Counted from the first letter of the stretch, positions 41,585 through 51,915 are shown. The stretch is 58,618 bases of DNA from Prorocentrum cordatum (GCA_963575745.1 CAUYUJ010020749.1:679140-737757), one strand, 5' to 3'. The notes: generated by a model from the sequence alone, not told the origin. Program-made: numbers and translations.

Positions 41585-41606
41585 CTGCTGCCAAAATGGC
41601 GACCGA
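41585..41606 (-). other. Spliced-leader relic, ungapped 17 of 22
   Basis: The minus strand reads TCGGTCGCCATTTTGGC then AGCAG. Aligned without gaps to the 22-nt DinoSL, 17 positions match, including the 11-base core GCCATTTTGGC; four of the five differences are in the flanks. It is the only relic here that keeps the central CCATTTT intact. No convincing ORF follows downstream, so the tagged gene has decayed or the match is chance. Confidence 0.45.
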
Positions 41607-41779
41607 CCTTCTGCGGATGTCCTCAGACTCCGTCACGAGCCCACGCAGAGTCTCGGAGAAGCCCGAAGGGACCTGGGGATGCCCAAGGAAAGACTCCTCC
41701 GCACGCTCCTTGGCGAGATCGTGAACTTTGAAGTGGGCCTGTACCTCGGACGATGGCAGGACTGGGTTTAGGGGGACCT

Positions 41780-41880
41780 GGTTTAATGATCTGTACCGGG
41801 GACGCCCCCCCGTCTCATTCCACTAACCGGAATTGCCGTCACCCGAAAAGCACCAGCTACGGCAGACCTGGTTTAGTGAT
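41780..41880. repeat. Short direct repeat at the LINE-type 3' end
   Basis: GGACCTGGTTTAATGAT (41,775) and CAGACCTGGTTTAGTGAT (41,864) lie about 88 bp apart, just beyond the 3' end of the LINE-type coding remnant in minus sense. They may belong to its 3' tail. Confidence 0.5.
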
Positions 41881-41939
41881 TCCAATGTAGTTATTTTTGC
41901 TTCGGGGCCCAACGACCAACCGGCTCCCCTTAACAAGGG

Positions 41940-43083
41940 TCCTGGCTATACCCGAACCTCGGCCGACGCACGACGCCAAAGGCCAGATCAGAAACGTGAC
42001 TCTCAGCACTGACCGTGTCGATGACTCTCCCAACGGAGAGCTCGCGCACTAGGCTTCAAAGGTCTTTGTTGGTCCTTGGACGCCATCTGGCCTTGGCTTG
42101 CAATCTGAGAACCCCCCTGTACATATGCACTGTTCGTCCGGTAAGTCAAACTCCTGCGCCCAGTGGCCAGGATGACCACCTTGAGTACAAGACACTCCGC
42201 ACGATAGATGCCTTGACTGGAACTGGGGAGGCTTCCCCCCGAAACCTCCAGATTTGACTCCAGAAACCCCTGGTTCCCATGGGCCCCCTCCCCCCAGCCC
42301 ACCGCAACAACAGCCTGGGCGGATCTCCTCAGCAACGGGTGTCCTGATAAGGGTCCCCCTGGGGCGTCACCTGCCGGCCAAGTCCTACCCTCTTCCCGAA
42401 GACCACCGAGGAGAGGGCAGAAGGACACTCCAGGAGGGCAAAGACGGGGGAGCTTCAAAGGTCGGACCAAGCTGGATGTTCCAATCATTTCGCGGCTCTG
42501 GGACTGGAATCCGCCCCCTGGGAGTCAGACCTCTGAGCCAGTAGCAGGGGTGTGCTACGGCCCTGCCACAGCTTGGTCTCTTAAATGCTGAGAGCCCTTT
42601 TTGTGTTGGTCCTGTCGATCTCTGGGCAAGTCCAGCAGTGAAGGTCCGTCTCAGGCTCACGGCCACACATCGAAAACATGTTACCCTTGACCTTGACTTC
42701 AGCCCTGCATGCTGCCATGACCGTGCACTGGGCTGCGCCGAACTTAACGGATCCCCTCTCGGCCATGGCACGGATACCCTTGAACGTATCCGAGGTCTCT
42801 GGCCCGTGCTCCGTCGGGGGTGGGTTCAAACTCTTTGAGAAAAGCTCCAAATCGGAGTCGGTATCACCAACCTTCGCTGTCTTGCTGGTTGCTGCAAGCA
42901 AACGTCCGCCGCGGCCCCCCGGATCTTGACCCGGTGGCCCGCAGCTCGGAAGGAGGCCGCAATCTCGGCCGCTGGAGTCCTGCTGGAGGCTATGGCATCT
43001 GACTTCTCCGAACATGTGATGCCATTCCTACAGATCGCACCCGCAAACTCCAAGGCTGATTCAGCCAGACAAGCGAACTCCAT
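41940..43083 (-). pseudogene. 5'-truncated LINE-type retrotransposon remnant (RNase H side)
   Basis: In minus sense and in several frames: FAGAICRNGITCSEKSDAIA, AAGHRVKIRGAAADVCLQQ, then FSMCGREPETDLHCWTCPEI (a C-x2-CG...H...W-x-CP motif typical of the end of RT-like ORFs), HPCYWLRGLTPRGR, and further on GGSLPSSSQGIYRAECLVL and YRTNSAYVQGG, which resemble an RNase H domain (the YRAE helix and the D/N-SAYV strand). I recall this order from LINE-type ORF2 proteins of dinoflagellates. Frameshifts separate the pieces, the RT core and endonuclease are missing, and the 5' break falls at the GAT microsatellite near 43,160. In the last motif the usual Asp reads Asn (TNSAYV), so it should be inactive even without the frameshifts. 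Confidence 0.6.
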
Positions 43084-43164
43084 GTTCCTTGGGCCCTCAT
43101 CGAAAAGGGAGGAGAGGGAGCAGATGCCGCAGGACGCAGGCGAGAGGGAGGAAGGTACGAGGCG

Positions 43165-43575
43165 AATGCGAAATGATGATGATAGTGATGATGGTGATGA
43201 TTATGAGGCTGATGCTGATGATGCTGACGATGATGATGACGATGGCGATGCCGATGACCGATGACACTGATGATGCGGTTGTTGATGGTAAGTGTACTGT
43301 TACGGATGGCAATGCCAGTGTTGCTGTTGATGCTGTTGCTCCTGATGATGTCGACAGTGATGACGATAACGATGACGATTACGATGATGACGACGACGAT
43401 GACGATGACGATGATGATGCTGATGATGGTGCTGATGATGGTGATGCTGGCGATGGTGATGCTGACGACGATGATGTGTATGATGATGCTGATGATGTGG
43501 CTGCTGCTGATGATGATGATTATGGTGAAGATGTTAATGATGATGGGGAGACCGAGGAGGAAGAAGCGGCATAAT
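43165..43575. repeat. GAT/GAC/GCT microsatellite
   Basis: About 400 bp of GATGATGAC and GATGCTGAT triplets on the plus strand. It reads Asp/Ala-rich on plus and Ile/Ser-rich on minus. It replaces the 5' part of the LINE-type remnant. Confidence 0.9.
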
Positions 43576-44127
43576 AGATGATGACATGACGATGCGCGTG
43601 ATCAAGATTCTGATCATGACGAAAGCGAAGGTCTATAGAGGTCTGCGAAACTCCCCCAAGGCGGAAACCTACGGAGGTCATCGGATGCCTCGGGAGGTTC
43701 AGCGTTCCAAATAGGGCTTCAGATCCGATGCCGCGTGCAACCGTGGCGACAAGAACCGCCCAAACGACGTCGTCGTGGAGACGGCAACGAAGCCCCTATT
43801 CCTTCCCTGGGACCCGTGGGGCCCGAAACGGATCTCCAGACGCCAAACGCATGGGAAGCAATAAGGGAATACAATTGTCGTCTGTTGCAAGATGTTGGAG
43901 GTCCGGGTTTGGGGGTCAAGGATCACCCTCTGGACGACCACGGCGACGACGACCCCAGAAGGCGAGGGGCCGAAGTGTGGCCTCCTGACACCCTCGCTGC
44001 CCCCAAGCTCAAAGTTGGACCCATTCGCGAAGCAGCACACGCGTTAGAGGACAAACAAACAATGCGAGCAATATTTACATACATATCCACTAGCCTTGGA
44101 CTTCCTTGCAAGGGGCGCCGTCAAGCC

Positions 44128-44196
44128 GAGGCGCACTGGATATGGATGAAATCGAGCCTCTCGGAGCCAGATCTTTATCTAGATCCAGTGCGCCTC
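44128..44196. repeat. Perfect 14-bp stem hairpin
   Basis: GAGGCGCACTGGAT (44,128-44,141) and ATCCAGTGCGCCTC (44,183-44,196) are perfect inverted repeats around a 41-nt loop. Confidence 0.92.
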
Positions 44197-44225
44197 GGGT
44201 TTCTGGGGAAGGGGGGCCCGAAACT

Positions 44226-44270
44226 CGCTTGCGGGCAAGACTTGTGCCCATATATTCTTGCCCGCAAGCG
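44226..44270. repeat. Perfect 15-bp stem hairpin
   Basis: CGCTTGCGGGCAAGA (44,226-44,240) and TCTTGCCCGCAAGCG (44,256-44,270) are perfect inverted repeats around a 15-nt loop, only 30 bp from the previous hairpin. Confidence 0.93.
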
Positions 44271-44710
44271 TGGGAAGCCACGGGAGGCCCGCTCGAGCCC
44301 AGAGGCCAGCTTCGGAACTGGGAAAAGGAGAGCAAGCCAACACGCGTGGCCCAGAGGTCTGGCCCCCCCCTCCTCCGAGCGTCTCTCGGACCATTGACCA
44401 TGCCTCGGGCCTTCGCCGTTGGCTTGGGACGTCTCGTACAACCCCTGGACGCTCGCGGCGAGGCGCAGCTGCAGAGCATCCCGAGGCAGGAAAACCTTCC
44501 AAGAACATTCAGAAACACAAGAGATCCGATATTCGGAAGAAGGATCACGCCCGATCGGGCCAGACAGAACCGACATCGAAACGAACCGATCAAGAATCTC
44601 CATAAAGGACCGAATATGACCGGTCCGAATCGACGCGAGTCCGACCAAGCGACATCTTGCCGAGGTGGGAAGGCCTTAAAGGACCAACGAAAAACTTCCA
44701 AGAGCCGGAG

Positions 44711-44780
44711 GGAGCGCCTGGGAGCGCTTGAGAGCGCCTGGGGGCGCTTGGGAGCGCCTAGGAGCACCTGGGAGCGCCTG
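44711..44780. repeat. 10-bp tandem repeat GGAGCGCCTG, 7 units
   Basis: Seven units in exact 10-bp register (GGAGCGCCTG, GGAGCGCTTG, AGAGCGCCTG, GGGGCGCTTG, GGAGCGCCTA, GGAGCACCTG, GGAGCGCCTG). The period is not a multiple of three, which argues against coding. Confidence 0.93.
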
Positions 44781-45068
44781 GGACATAAGAAACAAGTCCC
44801 AGGAGCTGACTCCGGGGAATGTGAAGAGCACAAACTGACTTAAGCTTGGCTCAGGGCACCCAAAATCAGCACCAACGTCTGAAATTCTTGAACCCCAACA
44901 CTGCTCACTGTACACTGCATCTCTCCGCTCCGCTTCTGGTCCCATCATCAACGATGTTCGTTCGATGCTGGACCATAGAAAACTTGGCCTGAAGAGCCCC
45001 TCAGGACCGAAACGCGTACGGCAGGTTCGTGTCATGTCGACCCCGGCGTTGGTTCCTGACATCGCGGG

Positions 45069-45170
45069 GATCGTTCAACCTTGAACGATCGGCCAAATCG
45101 TTCAACGTCGCCCGATTCTGGGCCGCCGGCGACGTTCCACGTGGAACACCCGCGGCGGGGTCGCCGCGGG
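45069..45170. repeat. Cluster of three palindromes
   Basis: GATCGTTCAA/TTGAACGATC (45,069-45,090, 2-nt centre), the perfect palindrome GTTCCACGTGGAAC (45,134-45,147), and CCCGCGGCG/CGCCGCGGG (45,149-45,170, 4-nt loop) follow each other within about 100 bp. A half-site GATCGTTCAA-like word (AATCGTTCAACG) lies between the first two. Confidence 0.92.
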
Positions 45171-45245
45171 CCGACGCGACGCGAACCGGGCGTAGCCTCT
45201 GTCTCTTCTCGCTCGACTCGAGCCAACACAGAGACCTGGCGTCCG

Positions 45246-45950
45246 AAGAGGAGGAGGCGGAGGCGGAGGCGGAGGCGGAGGCGGGGGCGGAGGAGGAGGA
45301 GGAGGAGGAGGAGGAGGAGGAGGAGGAGGAGGAGGAGAAGGAGGCGGAGGGGGAGTCTGCGTGCGCGAGGGAGCCGAAGCCCGCGGGCCTCGTCCCTGGC
45401 CCCGCTCGGGGCGGACATGGTGGCCTGCTCGCTGACGGCGGCCTGCCCGCGGGGGCCCGCGCTCCGCTCGCGGTCGACGCGGCCGCCAGCGCCGTCCTCG
45501 TCGTCCTCGACGTCGCCCGCCCTCCCCCTCAACCTCTTTCTGCTCCGCCTCCTCCTCCACCTTCACCTTCACCTCCTCCCCCTCCATCCTCCTCCCTCCC
45601 CCGCGAACTCGCCCTCCGCACCTCGTCTCCTCTCCTCCTCCTCCCCTCCTCTCCTCCTCCTCCTCTCCTTCTCCTCTCCTCCCTCCCCTCCTCCTCTCCT
45701 CCTCCTCCCTTCCCCTTCTCTCAAGCCTCCGCCCCGTCCTCCTCCTCCACTCCCGCACTCCACCTCCACCTCTTCCCTCCTCCTCCCCTCCTCCTCCTCC
45801 TCCTCCTCCCCGTCCTCCACCACCTCCGCTCCCCATCCCCATCCCTCGCCCCCATCTCCTCGTTCCTTTCGTTCCCCCATCCTCCATCGTCGTCCTCCTC
45901 CTCCTCCTCCTCCTCCTCCTCCTCCTCCTCCTCCTCTGCATCTGTTGGGC
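45246..45950. repeat. GGA/GGC tract followed by CTC/TCC tract
   Basis: 45,246-45,350 is GGA- and GGC-rich, 45,400-45,540 is mixed GC-rich, and 45,530-45,940 is almost pure CTC/TCC. Purine and pyrimidine tracts on one strand could fold back imperfectly. The long Glu-, Arg-, Pro- or Ser-rich ORFs on both strands are explained by composition. Confidence 0.85.
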
Positions 45951-46842
45951 CGCTCAGGACTTCTGCCGGTGCCATCTGGGGCGTCTTTCTGTGCATGCTC
46001 AGATATCCCAGGGATCTGCTCGGCCTCCCGCTCCTGCAGGTCCCAAAAGAAGAACTATCTCCTCCTCGTTATGTTCCGTCCGCTTCTCCCCCTCCACTGG
46101 AAAGAAGGAGGAGGGCTTCCTTATGTCTCCCGAGGGGGGAGGAGGGGACGGCTTTCCTTTCCCCACCTCGGGAAATCTCTGGAATAGAACATCAAAACTC
46201 AGCATAAACAGGAACAGTCGGAGGTCCGCGCAGATGTCTGGGGGTCCCTGGCGGCGCCCCTGGCGCCCCCCCCCCCGTGGCGCGTGTCGCGCGCCAGGGA
46301 GGGCCCAAGAGATCCGCGAGGACTCCTTTTTCATTTTTTCTTCGTCGAATCTTATCCATCCAGGAGGTCTCTTGAACCCTCCGGAACCCTCCGTGGAGGT
46401 GCCTCGTCTGGCGCAAGATCACATGGATGATGGATCCGTCGGGGAAGGCAACACCAACTGCATTAGGCAAAAACGGCCCGATTTGGCGACGGCGTGCGCC
46501 GAGTCTGCACGGAAACGGGGCCTGTCCTCTCGCTTGGATAACTGCTCCATCGGAGCCTACGTGGCTACTGGCGCTGTCCGTCCGGTTGGGTCTGGTTTCA
46601 GAATTGACTTGGAACACACGGGGTACCCGATGCCGACCAGAGTCGCCCCTTCACAAGAGCCGAGACAAAACGAGGAGGGGAAGGAGGAACAGGAAGGGCG
46701 AGGAGGAGCAGGAGGAAGGGCCAAATGCTGTCCTCGCACCAACCTTTCCACATATGGTTGTCGTTGCAAAGATAGCATGTGACATCTTTTCTCCTCTACG
46801 AAAAGGAAGCGGGGCACCTTCTATTCAAGATTCACTGTATTG
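45951..46842. other. Spacer, no assigned gene
   Basis: Mixed-composition DNA. A plus frame runs through 46,427-47,053 and minus frames through 46,192-46,617; neither resembles a protein I know. Confidence 0.45.
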
Positions 46843-47065
46843 GCTGTGGCTGCGTCGTGTGTGCACGCCACGCAGGCCGGCATGCACGGACTTCGATTCG
46901 CACGCCGGCGTTGCCAGATGCATCAGGTGGCCTGTCGTTGTCTGTGCGCCTGTGCGGCCGAATGGTCACTGTAATGTCTCGTGGCTGCAGCGTATGTGCA
47001 TTCCACAGAAACTGGCATGCACAGATTCGCACTCGTTCGTCGGTGCCGCCTGATAGACCATGCAT
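46843..47065. repeat. 135-bp tandem duplication
   Basis: TGTGCACGCCACGCAGGCCG and TGTGCATTCCACAGAAACTG start at 46,860 and 46,995; both continue GGCATGCACGGACTTCGATTCGCAC-like with substitutions. The plus frame stays open through both copies (CTPRRPACTDFDSHAGVA and CIPQKLACTDSHSFVGAA), but the period of 135 bp would allow that by chance. Confidence 0.8.
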
Positions 47066-47131
47066 TGTCAGGGGTACTGGCCGCCTTCACGATGCTCTAT
47101 AGTTCTGGTCAAACGCCCCCTTCACGCAAAC

Positions 47132-49428
47132 TCAACTTACCAGCAAACGGTACGCCATCAAAAACGGACCGAGTGCTGCATTCACTGCATCTGGCTTTTC
47201 AAGCATGATCCAGTGGGAGCCCTGGGGCACGCAGGTCACGTGCGCATCCTCCATCCTTGGAGCGAGAGCGCGCATGTCTTCCATCCAAGTTGGCTGTACC
47301 AGTCTGATGACCACATCATCACTACCATAGAGAAATCCAGAAGGCTGATTCACGCGAGCGCCTTCCAGCCTAGACGTCGCATCGAAATTGGAATCGAAAT
47401 TCCTGTAGTAATTCACCCCACCTATGAAGCCACTCTTCGCATACTGGTTGAGCCAGAACTCGCGCTGATGTCCAGCCGCCCATGCTGGCGGTTCCCCAGC
47501 GGGATACCTACGGCCGATGAAGCCACCGGAGGATCGCATGGCCGAGGGCGCAACGAACTTTGCCCACAGCAGCCGCTTGAGTCTGGACAGCCCTCTGGCC
47601 TCCCGCGCCTCCCCGAACGGATTCCTGAACATGCGGTCGTGCATCTCCCCCGCCCTGGAGGCGTACTCGCGATCAGCGGGGCCCGAGAATGCGCAGCCAC
47701 CCCTGCCGTCGACCTCACAATGGTAGAGAATCCGCCGACCCCTTAGGGTCACGGCGTGTGAGATGCTTCCCCCTCCCCAAACCCCTCCCCCCGGAGCCCG
47801 GTCCGGCTGGTTTGGAGGGGGGTGGGGGGCAAAGGTGCCGGCCGCACCCTTGGAGCCTTAGGGGCCTCAAAACGGGCCGAGAGGGCCCCAGGAGGACCCC
47901 TGGACGGTCCAAGAGTGCTACGAGTCGCCGAAAGATCGCTCCAAGACGCCCAAGATTGCCTTCACCCAGAGGCCCCCAATACGACCCAAGAAGCCACCAA
48001 GAAGCGTCCCAAGAGGCCCTCCATAAGCAAAAATCGTCCCTTTCCTGATGGAAAACGTCTATTTTTAGCACATTCGTCTCGTGGGCTTTCACGGGGCCCA
48101 CAGCGGCCCAAGAAGCCTTCAGGATCGACCAAAGATAGCCCAAGAGGCCCCCAAGAGGCCCCCAAGAGGGCTCCAAGACGGCCCAAGAAGGCCCCAAGAC
48201 GGCCCCAGAAGCCCCCGAAAAGGCCGAGGAAGGCCCCAGGACGGCCCCAAGCGGAGGCCCAGAGGGGGAACCCGAACAGACATTTCGAGCACTCGGCCCC
48301 GCAAAAACCTGAGGAGGTGCCAAGGGGCCCCTAAGAAGGCTCCCACGAGGCCCCCGAGAGGCCCAAAAGAAACCCTTAAAGGCCTCGACACGGCTCCCAA
48401 GAGGCCTCAAAGGACTGCAAGGAGAACCCAGAGGAACCCAAAAGCAGAGCCGCGATCAGCAGAGACGCTGAAACCCTAAAATTCCAAAGAAAACGCGCGC
48501 GGTCCGCAAACTCCGTTTATGACTCTTACTGCCGCCCCAAAAGACCGTTTTTTTGGAATCGGCGATAACCCGGGTTATCCAGGGAGGGGAGGGGAGGAGG
48601 GGGCCGGCCGATAACCTACCATCCGCCCTGTGCGTAGCCCTGCATATGCCGGTGCCCCCCCCCAGGCCTGCATAACCGGCAAGGTTAGGTTATCCTGGGG
48701 GGGAGGGGGAGGGGGGTGCAAGCCCGATAGTCTCCAAGGGGTCGGCGGTGCGGCGTCAGCCGATGAATATAATAGAAGTTGGGCCCAGTCATCTTGCGCA
48801 TCGCCTCGGTGGGGCGCACCTCGGACGGCGTCATGCGGGGCACTGTGGACGTAGAACCGCCCACCTTCCAGCCCAAGGGCACCGACATGCAGAACACCGT
48901 CTTAAAGACGTCGGGCCGGAGCAGCGCAAAGTGCCACGAGCAGATTGCTCCCCAGTCGTGGCCAACGAGGTGAGCGAAGTCGTGCCCCAGGACCTTTACA
49001 AGGCCCACCGCGTCAGCACATAGAGTCTCAATACCATACTCTTTAGGATCCACTGGCGATGACGTAAATCCATAGCCGCGCATGGATGGAGCTGCCACAT
49101 GGAAGTCAAGCTTTGCCAAATATGTCATCTGATGCTTCCACGAACCCCACCCCTCTGGCCAACCGTGCACCAACAGGACCAGCGGGTCCGATGAATTGCC
49201 CGCCTCCGCAACCTCGATCTCAATGCCGTTCGCGCGCACAACGCGCAGGCGAAGGCCGTGAGCGGCGGCGAACTCGAGCGCCAACTTCGGCTGGGAGGGA
49301 AGGCACCCCTGAGGTTTCAACCTTCTGATGATCGAGTAAGCTGCAGCGGCTCCTATGCCAACCAACCCCAAAACAGCAACCGCCTGCCGGGTGCGATCGC
49401 CCATGGCGATATCGAGCGTGCCAGGCAT
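47132..49428 (-). CDS. Epoxide hydrolase (alpha/beta-hydrolase fold), one intron
   Basis: Start at ATG 49,428 (MPGTLDIAMGDRTRQ), 42 nt after a DinoSL relic. A hydrophobic segment (AVAVLGLVGIGAAAAYSII) suggests an N-terminal membrane anchor. Then come LVLLVHGWPEGWGSW (the HG-x-P oxyanion motif), RGYGFTSSP and LVGHDWGAICSW, with Asp as nucleophile. Exon 1 ends in TGPNFYYI; exon 2 resumes LYHCEVDGRGG, with DREYASRAGEMHDRMF, REFWLNQYAKSGFIGGVNYY (cap Tyr), FLYGSDDVVI (acid) and PQGSHWIMLEKPDAVN (catalytic His), ending at 47,132. The catalytic Asp/Asp/His set and cap tyrosine are all visible, so hydrolysis of epoxides to diols at a membrane is a fair prediction; the substrate is unknown. Exon 2 is a single frame, so the gene looks intact. 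Residues from 49,428 count about 221 in exon 1 and 198 in exon 2, near the usual size for the family. Confidence 0.85.
47729..48765 (-). mobile_element. Intron with inverted-repeat ends (introner-like)
   Basis: It interrupts the epoxide hydrolase between TATTATATTC and ATTCTCTACC. Its ends carry a 13-bp inverted repeat, AAGGGGTCGGCGG (48,736-48,748) and CCGCCGACCCCTT (47,732-47,744), and ATTC occurs on both sides of the insertion. Removing one ATTC copy and all between gives NFYYILYHCEVDG in frame, which looks like the family's usual sequence, but without GT-AG ends. A GC-AG alternative (CATCG|GCTGAC ... CCTAAG|GGGTCGG) is also in frame and would insert HRGRR. The interior is made of CCAAGAGGCCC-like repeats and a GATAACCCGGGTTATC palindrome (48,564-48,579). 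Coordinates assume the first reading. Confidence 0.65.
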
Positions 49429-49469
49429 ACTTTCTGTCACCCGCGCAGCAAAATCGCCAGACAAAACGG

Positions 49470-49491
49470 CTTGACTCAAAATAGCTTCGGA
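49470..49491 (-). other. Relic of the dinoflagellate spliced leader, ungapped 18 of 22
   Basis: Minus strand: TCCGAAGCTATTTTG then AGTCAAG. Aligned without gaps to the 22-nt DinoSL, 18 positions match; the differences are T to A at position 5, C to T at 9, and GC to AG at 16-17. It is in sense orientation 42 nt upstream of the epoxide hydrolase ATG. This is the best full-length relic in the window. Confidence 0.75.
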
Positions 49492-50879
49492 CGAAGATAG
49501 CGTGCAACATCAATCTCTGAAAAAAGACATGCTATCTCTGTGAGGTGATTCCCCCGCGAGCCCTTACCTAGATCGTGAGGTCGAGGCGTTTGGGGTCTCC
49601 TCCTCCTACTGCTCATTTCCTCCTACTCCTCATGGTCCTCCCACTCCTCCTCCTCATCCTCCTCTTCCCCAGTCCACCTTTGTCCCCTACCTCCGACGAC
49701 TTGAGATTTTCTAGTCTCAGGCTTCCCCCCGTGGGAACAACGATGACGAGGGTGACGACGACGATGACAATGGGGGGAGGAGGAGGAGGAGGAGGATGAG
49801 GAGGAACATGGAACGTGTCATGTTAGGGCTACATTGGAAATCTTGTATCGTGTTGTAAGCCTTTGTAATCCATCCGGGTTTTCTGGGGCCCTCTTCGGCT
49901 TCCCTTGGGCCATCCAGGACGTGTCGTTGGACAGCTCGGTGCTCTCGCGGCTATCGCGAAGGGAGTGTGTGGGATCTTTGAGCCGTGGTGTTTCTCTCTC
50001 GGGGATTGTTTCGTGGGACCCTCGCGTGGCTCGCTTGGAGATGGCCCGGGGCCAAAAGTAAACGGCTGGGCATTGAGAATGCCGCCACCGTGCCTGGGTT
50101 GTGGGTCAGAGGCCTTCTGCATGTATGTTCGGCTCTAGCCTCTCTGGTGAGGGTATTGGAATCAGTGGGCCTCGGACGTTACTTTGGGCGTCCTGGGGGC
50201 ATCTTGGGGGCTTCTTGAAGGCCTGCTGGCGCCCCCCTCGGGGCGGAGAGCTCGACATGTGAGTTTGAATCCTCCTGTTTGGGTCCCACATGGCCTGTCG
50301 GGGCTCTCTTGGGCCGTCTTTGGCGCCTCGTGGGACGTCTTCAGCCCCTTTTGGCCAACTTTGACTCCTCATCGGGGGCCTATGTGGCAATTTTGGTGCG
50401 ATCTTCAGGGAGCTGGTGTACCGTCTTGGACGCTGTGACAACCCAAATTTCCGCAAGGAATTGCACAATTTGGGGCCTCTTGGGGACGTCTTGGAGACCT
50501 CTGGAGCCGCCAGGAAGTTATCTTGAGCGGTCCTAGGGCGCCTTCGGAGCGTTTTTGGGCGAGTCTATTTTTATTCCCAGATCAATATCTACTTCAAGCG
50601 CCTTCCTACGTCAAGGACAGGCATGCTTTTGCTGTGTTCTGTCTTTCTCTGGGAGGGCCCGACCCCAATCTACTCTACACGCCTTCCTGCTTCATGCTTT
50701 TACCTACCTCTTCCGACCGTTGTGTGCAGCTAAGGCTCTGCAACAATCCCTTGAAAACCCTTTTGGCGGGTGGAGGCCCGCTGGGCCCCCCATGCCACAC
50801 AACTGCACCGATACCTACCCCCCCCCGTCATCCCTAAGCCTATTCATGCGTATGTATATATATACACATGTACATATAT
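49492..50879. other. Spacer with diverged CTTGGGGGC-type repeats
   Basis: 49,590-49,690 is CT-rich, 49,740-49,800 a GAC and GGA microsatellite, and 49,806-49,830 has one lone, damaged GTTAGGGCT palindrome arm. From 49,870 to 50,560 runs an imperfect repeat of GGCGTCCTGGGGGC and GGGCATCTTGGGGGC words, the reverse of the CCAAGAGGCCC repeats at 170-310 and in the introner-like intron. I see no gene. Confidence 0.6.
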
Positions 50880-51155
50880 CGGAGGTGAGGGGGGTGAGAT
50901 CGAAATGGAACGGAGAGCCCCCCTACCGGGAAATCGGTTTCGGTTTCGTGTTCGTGCGTGCCGTGCGTGCGGGCGAGGCGAAGCTGCGTGGGCGGGCGAG
51001 AAATAAATCTCCTGTAGCTGAGGCGCGGCCGGACCAAAGTCTCCCTTCCGGCAACCGGTGCCCCGCGGCGCCCCGCCGGTGTCCCGCTCGGGGGCCAGAT
51101 GGGCGCGGTGTCCCGCCGGTGTCCCGCCAGTGTCCCGTCGGTGTCCTGATGATGG

Positions 51156-51204
<49 letters not shown>

Positions 51205-51743
51205 CATGATGATGATGATGTTGATGATTTTGGCGATGATGATGATGATGATGGTGGTGATGATGATGGTGTCCCGATGATAATGATGATGATGATGATG
51301 ATGGTGATGATGCTGATGATGCTGATGATGAAGATGATGGTGATGGCGGTGATGATGATGGTGCCCCCGATGATGATGATGATAATGATGATGATGATGA
51401 GGATGTTGCTGATCATGAGGATGTTGCTGATGATAATGATGATGGTGCCCCGATGATGATGATCATGTGGATGATCATGATGATGTTGATGATGATCAAA
51501 TGATTTGATGATTATGGTGGTGACGATGATGGGGTCCCGATGATGATGATGCTGATGATGATGTTGATGATGATGCTGTTGATGATGATGGTGCCCCGAT
51601 GATGAAGATGATAATGATGATGATGATGATGACGATGGTCTCCCGATGATGATGCTGATGATGATGATGTTGAAGATGAGGATGATGATGAGGTGATGAT
51701 GACCATTTTGATGATGCTGGCCCAATGATGGTGATGATCATGC

Positions 51744-51778
<35 letters not shown>

Positions 51779-51875
51779 GTGCCCCGATGATGTTGATGAT
51801 GATGATAGTGATGCTGATGATGGTGACGATGATGTTGGTGATCCGATGATGATGATGGCGACGATGATATTGCTA

Positions 51876-51913
<38 letters not shown>

Positions 51914-51915
51914 AG

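Larger units (their letters stand above)
43576..45068. other. Spacer with hairpins, no assigned gene
   Basis: 43,630-43,700 carries GGAGGTC/CCTCGG words like those that interrupt the triplet tract at 2-3 kb. Two strong hairpins and a 10-bp tandem repeat are listed separately. Open frames on both strands show no homology I recognise. Confidence 0.5.

Noticed and set aside
41840-41870. GCCGTAGC followed by CTTTTCGGGTG on the minus strand as another leader relic
   Set aside because: It needs a five-base insertion and several mismatches; CCGTAGC alone is too short to support it.
44850-44875. Spliced-leader-like word GCTTGGCTCAGGG on the plus strand
   Set aside because: Only TTGGCTCA matches, the 5' half of the leader is absent, and no ORF follows on that strand.
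45029-46207. Two plus-strand ORFs of 368 and 392 residues, and minus-strand counterparts
   Set aside because: They are dominated by GGA and CTC tracts; Glu-, Ser- and Pro-rich composition explains their length.
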